Origin: Hyaloperonospora brassicae
Lineage: Eukaryota; Oomycota; Peronosporomycetes; Peronosporales; Peronosporaceae
Direction: 5' to 3'
Length of the DNA stretch: 64,000 bases
Assembly (NCBI GenBank): GCA_947650285.1
Contig: CANTFL010001296.1
Span: 62,001-126,000 of the forward strand
The translations under genes were made by a program, and so were the position numbers. The notes under the pieces are model-generated. The model was not told the DNA's origin. It was given only the letters and a program-made list of their open reading frames with translations, and did not search any database. Of the stretch, positions 22,956 through 33,720 are shown one piece after another; the first letter of the stretch is position 1; each line of letters opens with the position of its first letter.

Positions 22956-24376
22956 CGGGTCAGCGCGAAAGCGCATCAGCGACGACATTGAGTATTCCTG
23001 GATTGTACCCGACGGAAAAGTTATACTCCGCGAAGAAATACAGCCACATCGCTAATCTTTGCGAGAGGTGTGGACTGTTTACGGCCGTGCATATTACGCA
23101 TGGTCCGTATAGACAATGAACGGTCTATCTTCCAAGAGATTGACGCGGAACTTAGCCAGTACGTCTTTCATGGCAAGGAGTTCCTTGTCATGCACTGAGT
23201 AATTATGCTTAAACTGCTTGCAGCTGACGCGCTCCGCGCCGTCTATGTCATATTTCATCAACTCACAGCTGATCACAAAATTGATAGCGTCACAGATCAC
23301 ATAAAACAGACTGTTCCGATCTGCAATCGCCACTATGGGCGATTGGATGAATCTTTGCTTGATACCTTCAAAGTAACGCTGACAGTCAGCGTTCCATGAC
23401 CACTTGACATTTTTCTTGAGCAGACAAGAAAGATGAACAGTCATCTCGGCGTAGTTGCGCGAGTACTTGTGCTAGTACGCCGCAAGACCAAGTAACTTCC
23501 TTAGTCCCTTGACATCGACTGGCACTGGCCAGTCGGTGATCGCCTTTATCTTTTCGGGATCAGGGCGTACGCCGTGTTTACCCACGATGCACCCAAGAAG
23601 TGGTATTTCGCTAGCCGCGAATATATACTTCTTGAGGTTGGCGTACAACTTATACTTGCGCATAAGTTGAAGAATCTGATGAACGTGAGTTCTGTGAACT
23701 TCAACGTCCGTCTTTCCGTCCATAGCCCGGCTATGGACGAACACATCGTCGAAGTAACTCGGTGCGAAGTCTCGCACCGGTCTCAACAGATTTGTTACAC
23801 ATCTGTTGAATGTTGAAGGGGCATTACTCAGCCCCTGTGGCATCACTAGCCACTCCCACAGCATCCAGCTGGGGGTACTCACTGCCGTGAACGGGATGTC
23901 CCGTTCACGCATGAGGATCTGATAGAATCCATCCAAACGATCCATGGACGAAAAGATGGTACTCTTTGACATACCATCTATGATTACATCCTTCCTCGGT
24001 ATCGGCGTTTGAGCCGGTACCGTTGCAGCATTCAATTTGTTGAATGCGTGCACTATCTGCCAACCTCCTGTGGCCTTGCGCTTACATAAGGTTGAAGAGA
24101 TGTAAAAGGAAGTTGATTTCCTCACATGGCCCGCTGCAAAGCGATCGGCAAAAAACTTGGCGATCGCTAGTATTTATTCACGAGGCAGTGGCCACTGCTA
24201 CATGACACAGTACTTCGAGCCCGTTTTGAGCTCGAGCCCGTTTTGTGCTCGATCTCGTGTCGAGTGCCTTTGTCCTTAGGCAAATCGCAAATCACGTATT
24301 CTGGGAATATATCCCTGAAATCATACAAATCCTTATACGAAGGATTTGCCTGGACCGACTCCCAAGATTGAGACAT
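22956..24376 (-). pseudogene. Gypsy A reverse transcriptase and RNase H
   Basis: The 23472-24125 frame holds RT palm motifs including MDRLDGFYQI, LVMPQGLSNAP and SYFDDVFVHS (the catalytic YXDD). The 23094-23444 frame holds RNase H (HDKELLAM, IVYTDHA). 22956-24040 is nearly identical to 33721-34820 in gypsy B, unlike the rest of the element. Frameshifts and stops separate the pieces. Confidence 0.9.
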
Positions 24377-24918
24377 GTATCTTTCAAGTCGAGTCTTCGT
24401 ATATGGACACCTTTGTACATCGATGAGCTGCTAAGACCCCGTTCGTTCTCGGCAAATACTGTTGCCGCCCGTATATCGGCCACATACTCATCGTCTATGA
24501 CGAGTATGCAGATCTGCTTGACTTTGCCACTACGTAGATCACGCAAGAACCGTTTCGGTTCTAGCGTTGGCAATTTAGTTATCTCCGAAGTCAACTTCGG
24601 AGGCGCAATCAGACCAAGCGTAAAAGCGCATACGCTTGATCCGTCATTGATTAAAACGTTCAACTTCTCGGTTTCTTCCTGGGAACTTGTTTTTAAAGGC
24701 TGCCGAGGGTTTGTCCGCTCAGGTTGCTGAGAGCCCAATCTCTCAGCAAGCAACGCTTGAGGAACTCCTACCTCAAGTACGTGGGGACTTATTCCCTCGA
24801 CGTCTTCTGACTGTCGCTGTGCAACCACAGTCAGAAACCGATCCTCTATGGTCGACTCTCCGCGTTGTCCATTTTAAGCGAACGGTTTGTTCTTCGTAGG
24901 ATGTTGCCCGCTAGGCAT

Positions 24919-26830
24919 TCACTCTTGTCCCGGTCTACTCGACTTATTCAAGTGGTGGACATTCGGCGCTGCCTGTACTTTTGTACAGCCGCCGAGAACT
25001 TGCTCCACAGTGTAGTGATCAGCTACACTGAGGTCTTGTGCAGTCGTGCTAACGACCGTACCGCAAGTGAGGCCATCGAACTCACTCGCAGTACATCCAC
25101 ACGCTGGTGGACGCTCCATGACGTTCATTAGATGGCCATCTGATGAACAAGCGGCAGGCATCTTCACGGATCGATGCTGCCAGCTCACTCTTGGCTTGTA
25201 CCTTCTGAGCCAAGGGGATTCTAGGATGAAATCAAATTTGTCATTCAAATCCAGTACGATGAAGTCATCATCGTACTGTTCGTCCTCTAACGCGTAGTTT
25301 ATAAGTACTACACGCTTCTCAAGTGTTATCGATGCGCGTGTGGCAAGTAGCAACTTCATCCTGGTTAGGGGAATGTCGCGCTCGACGAACTTGAGCCTAA
25401 GACCCTCTAGCGACTGGCGACAAGCAAAATTGCTCGACGTCCCACAGTCATCATGAGCCCAAAGTGGCAAATCTTTTGTCACTTGCAACTTCAAGGTGAT
25501 GAGTGATATCTCATTACCAGGTGCAGATACACACAACGATTGTTTATCTGGAGCAACTTTCGTCAAGACATTCGAAAAATCTCTTAAGGTCTCTGGATCA
25601 GTAGGGCGCTCCAGCCCTACTGACACCGGCTATTTTTTGATGATCCGCTTGGCTGTTGCGGTTTCGCAACAGCGGTGGTCCTTCGCCCATTCCCTTTATT
25701 GGCGAAAAGACGATTGCTCTGATCAATATTGTTTTGTACCGGGCGTTTTAAACTACACTCGTAAGCGTAGTGTCCTAACTTCTGACAGCAATTGCATTTC
25801 TTCAATCGCTTGTTGTTTGAAGATTGAGGTCATTCGTTCTCAACATAACAGACGTCCATCGGTTCTGGACCTCCAGTCTCTTGTCGTCTTGTTGGGCGAT
25901 AAGTGCTCGAGATAGCACGAGCCTGTCTCATGCTATATCCCTCCTGTTCCGCAGCTGCGATCTCTTGACCAAGCGTATCCAACTCTAAGCGGAACAGGTG
26001 ATTCCTGACGGACTCGTCTGAAAGCCCTTGCATGAACACAGTATTCGACGTGTCTTGATGAACTAGATCATCATTTATACTACTCGCGAAGAGTCGTATA
26101 TGCTGGGCGTAAGCGTGTACATCACGCTTACCCTGCTTTAGTTTTAGGAGCTCTGATCGATCCCTGAAATCAATCCGCGGCGGTCCAAACGTTTGTTTGA
26201 GCCGGTTCTTGAAGTCTTCTAGGAACTGGAATGCGTATAGGTCCCTCAATTTCATCCCTAAGGCCCAAGGCTTGGCATGACCTGCCAACTGGGCTTGAGC
26301 AATTGTGAGTTTCATTTTCTCGTGGCCGATACGACGTGCCCGTATGTCTATGTCGATTTCAACGAACCATAGTAACAGGGAGTTTTCGTCGACTCCTCTG
26401 TACTTGGAAATAAAGACCTTCAAGATCTTGAGACGACGTGTATGTGTCGCCCCTCCCTCAGCAGCAGGATATTGCTGCTGTCTCAACAGCTCTGTCTGTT
26501 GAGCGAGGTCTGTTGAGCATCGATATCTCTAGACTGCTTTGCGTGTCGAGAGCCTTGTTGGTGAAGCAAGGATACCTTCTCCCTTTCGGCAACAATTTCA
26601 TTATTACTGAACCTGGATATAGCGGCATGTCGTCGGTCTCTGTCTAGAGACCCAACATGGCGCTAATGGCGATTTATCCTACGGTAGAACTCATTCGTTC
26701 TACCGCACCCCATTCGATGTCACTCAGATGGGTAAACACTTCGCGTGTGACGTATAACGATACCTCATCATCTAACATGTTCATGTTAGATGAAGTTTCT
26801 GTGGTAGCTGGAAGTACTACAAAGTGCTAC
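24919..26830 (-). pseudogene. Gypsy A gag, zinc knuckle and protease
   Basis: Gag capsid at 25830-26486 (SLLLWFVEIDIDIRARR..., LLKLKQGKRDVHAYAQHI), CCHC knuckle CNCCQKLGHYAYEC within 25617-25805, and retropepsin-like region within 24919-25626. In the protease the expected D-C-G-A is DCGTS, and stops occur. Coding remnants of the gag N-terminus extend to about 26830 beside the 5' LTR. Confidence 0.85.
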
Positions 26831-26834
26831 CAGG

Positions 26835-27294
26835 TGTAACGGGGCACGCTCTTGCTCAGCTAACGGAGCAAGACCTTGTATTGATATCAATACAAGGGTG
26901 CGTACTCCCGACGGCACGTACACGTGACGGTGAGGAAGCGCGAGGAAGTAAACAGAACTCGCAAGCTCTGTTTAAGGTGATAGTAAAACGGTATTTAATG
27001 TAGTTAATAAAACTACCTTTGTCTTAATCCAACTATGTTAAACTACAATTCCCTATGTGGGTTTCTTGCTCACAACCATTTGCGCGCTTCTAGCAGCAAT
27101 TGGTGGTTAATCTGGTTGATGTACCGTGTACATCAATCAGCCAGAGGATCACCCAAATAATGTTGTCCCTGAAGGCAACATTCTATCAACATCACCGCTT
27201 CTTGAGTGATGTTGATTGAATATCATAAAAATAGATCATATTCAATACTTGGTACATTCGTACCAATTTTATGTAACGGGCTCACCTCGTTACA
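26835..27294 (-). repeat. Gypsy A 5' LTR
   Basis: 460 bp. It contains a 24-bp perfect palindrome at about 26874-26897, and hairpins at 26850-26873, 27116-27136 and 27249-27266 matching in position those of the gypsy B LTR. A putative PBS (TGGTAGCACTTTGTAG on the minus strand) lies just inside, near 26817-26832, shared with gypsy B. Confidence 0.9.
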
Positions 27295-28069
27295 ATACTG
27301 CTATGAATCCTGGCAATGATTTGTTGGCGATGGTCCAGCTCTATGATGACAAGAATGAGTGTGACACATTCTTACGCAAGCAGCGTGAATTCAGTCCAGG
27401 AGCAGCGCAAAGTTGTAAAATTTGGTACAGTTGGACGTTGGGGACTTTTTTAAAAAGTGTGTACCGTCCAGTTATTTGCATGCATTTTAGGTGACAATAT
27501 TATGCAAACCTCGGGATCGTGCTACGCAGCGCCAGTCCGATATGCTTAAGCGAGCCTTGAACGGTGCAATCTTGATAGGAGACAAGCCGCTAGGTGCCAA
27601 GTGTGCCCTTTATGGGATGCGCGTGGCTCTCCTCGGCCAATAAGTAATTTATAGGCTACTATTGCCCTTAATACGCGCTACTGCGTCGACGGGTTAGGAG
27701 TGCCTGGTTCGATTGCACTGATACTCTTTTTCGATCTCCTCCGTGTACGAGGCTCCTTACCTCTATAATATGATCGGTTGGGGATTATCCAAGATACTTC
27801 TCTTTGGTGGTTTCATCTCTGCATACTTTCGCTTTTGCTCACTTTCACTGTGTCATGACGCTGACGGTGAGGCTGCGGACCCGTTCTTACTACGCGGGTG
27901 GGAATACCCCATACGCCATCGTGCTTCACGAGTACCTATCTTCAGACTCCCTACCATCGTTGGCGTTGGTAGGCATTGGACAACTCATCCCTTACCTCCA
28001 AATTTGCGAGGCCAGCATTCAGAAGATTACACAATCATCCTGTACTACGGTGAGAAAAGGAGGTAAAAG
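27295..28069. other. Spacer, no recognisable gene
   Basis: No coding or repeat signature recognised. A TTCGA-containing segment followed by a T run near 27700-27735 resembles part of a pol III promoter but does not fold as a tRNA. Confidence 0.5.
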
Positions 28070-28262
28070 TGTAATAGGGCTCACTTCATACCAGATAACG
28101 GGTAAGTCCTTGTACCCGTCGAGTGCAAGGGTGTGTGATTACAAACCCCAAGAATACAGTACGTGTACGGGAAGAGAACTACCTGAGCAATAAGCTGTTC
28201 AGGGTCAGGGAAAGGTAAAACTGTATATCTAATATTTTGGTTTCCTTAATAAACCGTCTTTA
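28070..28262 (-). repeat. Highly diverged gypsy-family LTR fragment
   Basis: Begins TGTAATAGGGCTC and follows the internal order of the gypsy A LTR (TACGTGTACGG, a GGTAAAACTGTAT block, then CCTTAATAAACCGTCTTTATCTT). Only the first ~190 bp can be followed. It is an older relic of the same family. Confidence 0.65.
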
Positions 28263-29279
28263 TCTTACTTCGATTTCGAATCGATAGTCGATGTCTTGCG
28301 TGCCGAAAGTAGTGTTGGGGTCGTCTTGCGCCGAATTGCGCGTCTCCTCGCTACACGTGAAATTGTCAGGCTTGTTTTCGTCCATATTCTGCGCTTCATG
28401 TTGGGTGCTCACTTAAAACTATGGTTTCTCTTCGGATTATGCCCTTAGCAACACCGTCATTTACTGCTACCACCACGCGAACCGTCCGTCTATACATGTA
28501 GTCTAGTGTTGTACATAGCTGAGAACTGGTGAGGCCAATTCAATACAGCCGCCCCGAACAGAGTCTTTCACCGGCTCAGCTGGTACGCAATCAGGTAATA
28601 CGCTAAGACCTCTGCAACTTCAGATCGACAACAAGATAAAAGTTGTATGTAGCAACAAAACCGTGTATGTTAGATGTGGCACCTACGATGACCATCTATC
28701 AGATTCGAGTCATCTGTCACCAAGACGAGCGAGAGCATTCGACAGAGTGGCGACTTATATAGCTGAAGCATCAACAGCGACACTGTATCCGGCTGACAAA
28801 GGAAAATCTCAGTAACATATGGTAGTCAGTACTACGTCTCATAACAATTTCATTTGCCCATTCACCATGAATCTTTTACACAATGCAATAAATGATAATG
28901 TGTAAATTCCGAAACAATTTGTCGCGGAAACAGTATACTGTCCATGCTTAATCTTTTACAAACGTATTCAAGCATCAAGTGGATAAATGGCTGCAGACAT
29001 AGATCTCCGAGGTGTCTCTGACTTTGCAAAGCAGCTGGATGCTTGCCAGCTCCATCCTTCTCCCATCTTCTCGTATGCGTACGCGCTCAAACCTATCCTT
29101 GTCGAGACCCTTCTGCAATCAGCGTCACTTATTAAGATAGCTTGCCGACAGTGCAAAACGTGGTTGCTGGTCACGCCAGTCCATTCGCTCTGCTTTTCAT
29201 CAGTATCTTGATCCTGTTTTCCTGCTCCTTGTGAGCATATTTCGTTCACCACAATCATGCGAAAATGTTTGACGCTGCG

Positions 29280-29745
29280 CGGAGTTGTTCGAGAAAGTCG
29301 TCGTCCATTGGCTGAACCCTAATTTCCTTCACTTACGACCGGTGATCAGCTCGATCTGCGCCTCGTGCGATGTGGGTGATAGCATCTCGCGCAAATCGTC
29401 AACCCAGGCAAGTCTTCGTGAGAGGTATTGCTATGTAACCGCGATCATCATTCTTGCTCACCAAGGGCTCCAACACAATGTACGCCGCCTAAATCTTTTA
29501 TCTCAGACACGTTTGTGCTAGTCTTCTCTACATTAATGTGGCAACGTGATTGCCGTAACACTTGAATTACCAATACATCATATACTCCAGGCACAAGCTT
29601 TTCTAGAATAAGCCATGCAAGCCTTGCACAAGCAGCCACCCAGACTTCATTGCGCTGTTTGCCACGAACCACACTCGGACGGATCATTGTCGCGCACGCA
29701 TTCAAACACAAAAGTAGTCTTTCTGGATCGTTCACTTGTGTCAAG
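29280..29745 (-). CDS. Putative exons of an unrecognised host gene next to gypsy B
   Basis: Two exon-like stretches on the minus strand. The first, about 29745-29577, reads VNDPERLLLCLNACATMIRP... to ...LVPGVYDVL and is followed by a GTAATTC donor-like site. The second, about 29435-29345, reads YLSRRLAWVDDLREML... to ...QIELIT. Residue composition looks like a folded helical protein rather than a shadow ORF, but I cannot name it or define its ends. If real, the gene may have been cut by gypsy B, whose edge is about 240 bp upstream. Confidence 0.35.
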
Positions 29746-29987
29746 TCAAACTAGCTCCTGCAGTTTCAGCCACTTGCTTCTTTCTCCAACGCCACAACGT
29801 AGCGGACAAGAACGCAGCAGCGACTGCAACCCGCACGATGGTCGCGCTCCATCCTGCATTGCCAAAAGAAGCGACCGTACGCCAAGTGTGCAGTGAAAAG
29901 AAAGCGACTTGCTGCCATCAGATCGACCTATTGCTTGTCGCGAGTTCGCCTCGTAGGCACACTCGGACACCCCTCCTCTAGGCTCCT

Positions 29988-30380
29988 TGTAACAGGGCAC
30001 ACCCTTGCGTAACTCAACGCAAGGGATTTGGGTGCCCCGACGGACGTACACGTGGCAAGCGAGGAAGCGTAGGTAGGGTAAAAGTAGAACTGTTATATTA
30101 ATAGAATTAAGTCTTTGAACTACTGTCTCTTCGTTTGACTTAATTCAATTATACTAATATAACTGCATGTATGGTGACGTCTCGTCACCACTCATTGCGC
30201 GCGTCTTGCGGCGATTGGTGGGTTGTTATCATCACGATATCAACCAATGAACAGACCCTTTGGTCTACCCTTCGATATTACCACTATTGGTGATATTGTT
30301 TTGAAGAATATCCATCTTTATATTCTTTATTGTCACTTTCCTTAAAGTGACAATTTCATGTAACGGGCTGCCCCGTTACA
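29988..30380 (-). repeat. Gypsy B 3' LTR
   Basis: 393 bp. Ends in the near-palindrome TGTAACGGGCTGCCCCGTTA(CA). It may supply a promoter for the plus-strand ORF that starts 132 bp downstream, as in elements with antisense LTR transcription; this is inference. Confidence 0.92.
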
Positions 30381-30511
30381 TCATCCCCCCTTAACTGATA
30401 GTCACCGTGTGACTATCGAAAACATGGAGGCCACCCGTTGGCCACCATTGGGACAGGGAGCACTTGTTGGGTCCGTTCCATTCACTTTCCGCTTGACCTC
30501 GCATAGTTAAC

Positions 30512-32116
30512 ATGTCTATGCGAGGTGACTCAAGACCCACACAGCCTGGTGCTGTGCAAGCCTCTGCGGCAGACGCTTCGTCGTCTGCCGCCCCTTCTTC
30601 GCCTGCAGCAACAGGTGCTGCAGGTGCACGCGGTATCACACCGCGTGCGCACGATGACCCTGATGTAGAGGTCATCTACTCTGGCGAGTCAGACGTGTCT
30701 GACTCGGGCAATGCTCCAGAGGCGTCTCGCTCACCGGCGACGCCTCAGTGTTCGCCAAGGCCACTGGCGGACGTACGTAATCGTGACATGCGTCACAGTC
30801 TGTTTGGCAGTGATGATGAGTCTGATGATGAGCATGATTGCTCATCACCGCGATCAACTCGTGCTCCATCGGACGAGCGACTTGACGATGGTGCAAGCCA
30901 TCGTCATACTGACAACCGCGGTACCGACAAGGGTACCACTGTGAAGCGTGATGAGCTGAAGCCGTGGCGTTTGCCTGAACGGCTCATCAATGGCTTGTCT
31001 CACGAGGCAGGCCAACACCATCGAATACCCTTATTTGATGCAACTGAGCTTCACGGCTTGGATCCCAGCGCGAGTTACTATCGCGCTGAGGAAGACTTTT
31101 ATCTCGATGTCTTCCTTAGACATCGATGGTACAACAGAAGCCAAAAGCGTGACAAGGCCTCGCTTTTGGCTGCGTGGAACGCGTTCGTCCAAAACGTGAA
31201 TAATTTTGGACGAGAAGGGTGGCTCAAGAAACTTGAGGCGACACGCCTCAGGTTCGAAAGGCGAACGCCAACCGGTGCTAGGTACCGGTTGCATTGTTTA
31301 TCGAGTGAGGCAAGCATTCCTTGCCTCACATGGGGAGACCCTTGTGCGAGTTGTGTTGACAACTCGCAACGTGCACATAGGGATGTGTATTCCCTAGATT
31401 CGCCCTGGGGAAGGGCACACATCTCGGCTGAGATGCGTGACGCGATTGCAAACTTGCAATCCGTCTACAAGCGCCTAGGGCGCGTGTTTACCGATGGGCC
31501 ACAGGACTCATCGGATGGGTCTCGTCATACTGGCGGACGAGACCTTCAACATCCATCAACAGCTGAGAGCGGGGCTTCCAGCTGTTCCAAGAGGGTGGAT
31601 ACCCCCTCCACTGGACGAGGTAGCTCGTCCTTGATCCTGAATCGTCACGGTGATTCAAGATACGCTCCACTAGAAAGCGTTGATCACCGTGCGCATCCAC
31701 CAAAGGATGTGGCGGAGGAGGAAAGACCTCCTCCAGATGATTCGGTTCACCATCTCGACCCTTACGAGATGGATCGCGAAATCGATGAATTGCGCGATGA
31801 TTTGAAGCACGAGCGCGACCGGCGCTACGCTTTGACCGATACCGTGCGGAAGAACCGCAAGGTTCACGAGGCTGATCGGGCGAGGGATAGCACCGATTAT
31901 GCCACAGCGCAGCTTCAGGTCGAGCGGGATGTCCGCTCCCTATTCGGCGAGCTGGCGACAGCTCGCGGGGAGATATCTCGGTTGAGTTCCGAGGTATTAT
32001 ATCTGCGCGACCAGACGGATCGTCTGGAGCGCGAACGCAAGAACTTGATGGATGTTCTTGAACGTGGGGGCTATCTTCATCGGAAGAAGAAGGCTCGTAC
32101 TGACAGTACGGCCTAA
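30512..32116 (+). CDS. 534-aa opposite-strand ORF inside gypsy B (unknown function)
   Basis: An uninterrupted ORF convergent with pol. Ala/Ser/Pro-rich N-terminus (1-60), acidic Ser/Asp-rich region with VIYSGESD (about 50-130), a compact conserved block (about 150-330) with [28 protein letters not shown] and several Cys residues, then a long heptad-rich coiled coil (about 405-525) and a basic tail (HRKKKARTD). Residues from about 326 are encoded opposite the integrase/chromodomain C-terminus (31488-32116). Codon position 1 of each frame pairs with position 1 of the other, and each wobble base sits on the other's second position. Homology to gypsy A persists at protein level. Antisense ORFs between pol and the 3' LTR are known in plant Tat elements (Grande, RIRE2); I know of none in chromodomain elements. 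The architecture suggests a nucleic-acid- or protein-binding oligomer, but I assign no function. Confidence 0.75.
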   Translation: MSMRGDSRPTQPGAVQASAADASSSAAPSSPAATGAAGARGITPRAHDDPDVEVIYSGESDVSDSGNAPEASRSPATPQCSPRPLADVRNRDMRHSLFGSDDESDDEHDCSSPRSTRAPSDERLDDGASHRHTDNRGTDKGTTVKRDELKPWRLPERLINGLSHEAGQHHRIPLFDATELHGLDPSASYYRAEEDFYLDVFLRHRWYNRSQKRDKASLLAAWNAFVQNVNNFGREGWLKKLEATRLRFERRTPTGARYRLHCLSSEASIPCLTWGDPCASCVDNSQRAHRDVYSLDSPWGRAHISAEMRDAIANLQSVYKRLGRVFTDGPQDSSDGSRHTGGRDLQHPSTAESGASSCSKRVDTPSTGRGSSSLILNRHGDSRYAPLESVDHRAHPPKDVAEEERPPPDDSVHHLDPYEMDREIDELRDDLKHERDRRYALTDTVRKNRKVHEADRARDSTDYATAQLQVERDVRSLFGELATARGEISRLSSEVLYLRDQTDRLERERKNLMDVLERGGYLHRKKKARTDSTA

Positions 32117-33456
32117 GCCTCCCCACGTAAAACGTAGGATGCGTGCGCATCCTACGTGGCAATTCGAGTGTGTATGCATTGCCCTTGCGATGCAACACTC
32201 GAAATTGCCCAATGTATTTCGGCAGTAGTTTACTACTGCCGACACTAGTGACTGCATGTCAAGGTAAGTTTACCGTAGACAGTAGTACTAGGTCATTAAC
32301 CTTAAATGAAAGAACATTTGCTCTTCCATTCTTGTCTGCGTTCCGTTTCTGACGGCCCACCGCATTTGCGATGGAGTCCTGAACGAAACGGACTACCGCT
32401 TCTCGAGTCAGCAGGAAGTTCTCTGCTGACTCTTTGTTTTGTCTGGCAGTGCGCTTCTTGCGCACTGCTAAGAGATTGCTCTCTTCTTCAGCGAGGTTGT
32501 CTTCTTCCTCGCTGACATAATCGTTGGCGATGCTGAATATACCAGCATCGTCATCATTATCCGAATCAATAATAGCGTCTTCGCTATTATTGAGATGATC
32601 TTCTTCATCGATGTCGACTTGATCGACATCGGCATCATACGTGACGACGTTAACGTCGACACGTGATGAGCAAGAGCCAAAACGGTTTTTGCTCGAGCGA
32701 GTCCCCCCCTTATCCAAGAGTCACACTCGATAAGGGTGGGCGCTCGTGGATGGCGTAGGCCATTCCGTAAAACGGTGTGTGCTGTGTGGAAGCATGCACC
32801 GAATTATTGATGGCGAATTCCACCATTGGAAGGAATTCGCTCCAACTCGGAAATGAGTGGACATATCCTCGAAGGATCTCTTCGAGTACACGGTTCGCAC
32901 GTTCCGTCTGACCATCTGTTTCTGGATGGTCAGAAGTGGACATCTTTAATCGTGTTCCGAGAGTACGGAACACGGATTGCCAAAACGCCGCCGTAAACCG
33001 AGGATCACGGTCGGATACGATTTCACGGGGTAACCCGTGGAGTCTAAAGACCGTGTCTAGAAAGACACGAGCACAACCTTGAGCCTTGATCGACTCAGGG
33101 ACAGCAACAAGATGGACCATCTTGCTGAATCGGTCAACAAACACAAGAATACCACTATTCTTGTGAGCGTCTTCGGGTTTCCCGAAGACGAAGTCCATTG
33201 AAACGGACTGCCAGCACTCTCTCGGAACAGGCAGAGGCTGCAATGGCGCACGGGATGAAGGACTAGGCTTCACCCGGTGACAAACCTCGCAAGCACGTAT
33301 GTACTTGAGAACAAACTGATACTGGCGGGGCCAGTAAAAGTCACGACTTACCGTGAGGTAAGTCTTTTCCCTTCCATGATGGCCGCTTGTTGGGGCATCG
33401 TGACACTCGTACATGATGCGCAAACGCAAAATTATGATGAGCGGGTACGACGACAC
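31488..33456 (-). pseudogene. Gypsy B integrase, acidic insertion and chromodomain
   Basis: 32710-33456: H2C2 zinc-binding domain (HDAPTSGHHG...CEVCHRVKP) and DDE core (MDFVFG, VSDRDPRF, TDGQTERANRVLEE). 32259-32717: Asp/Glu-rich insertion (IDEEDHLNN...DSDNDDDAG) followed by the integrase C-terminal domain start. 31488-32198: the [10 protein letters not shown] block, a Ser/Pro/Arg-rich linker and a chromodomain ([13 protein letters not shown]...YLVQWRGY). The frames are contiguous in order but broken by frameshifts. The chromodomain presumably directs integration to modified histones, as in chromoviruses. Confidence 0.92.
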
Positions 33457-33720
33457 GAGGCGTGTCGTCGGAAACAGCTGTATAGTACAGCAATCCGTTG
33501 CGTGTACTATACCGATCCGATGAGGATCGGTACAAAGCCGGCAAATCCCTCATGGATTTACTGGATGGATTCAACAGATGATCCATCAATCGCAGAAGAT
33601 CCTTATCTTCCGCGTATGCCTTTCGTACGTCGTCAAGTAAACTTGACGACGGGACACTGACTGACAGTGTCGCAACAGTGGGCTTATCCTCACTGTTGGA
33701 TTGTGCGTCCGGCTCGAAAT

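Larger units (their letters stand above)
13688..27294 (-). mobile_element. Gypsy A: decayed Ty3/gypsy element carrying a nested copia
   Basis: The 3' LTR is at 13688-14150 and the 5' LTR at 26835-27294. Both begin TGTAACGGGG and end in a variant of CCCCGTTACA, and they have diverged strongly from each other (my estimate is 15-20%), so the element is old. Order on the minus strand: 5' LTR, PBS, gag, zinc knuckle, protease, RT, RNase H, integrase, chromodomain, then an opposite-strand ORF region and polypurine tract next to the 3' LTR. Multiple stops and frameshifts break every gene. A copia element (15272-20536) is inserted in the opposite-strand ORF region. Flanking 5-mers (ACTTG left, ATACT right) do not match, so no TSD remains. 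Confidence 0.93.

Noticed and set aside
27655..27735. tRNA-like stretch with GGTTCGATTGC and a following T run
   Set aside because: The T-stem does not pair (five bases before TTCGATT are not complementary to those after) and no cloverleaf can be drawn.
31488..32198. Possibility that the opposite-strand ORF is a mere shadow of pol
   Set aside because: It extends almost 1 kb beyond the end of pol, and its non-overlapping part has protein-level homology in gypsy A.
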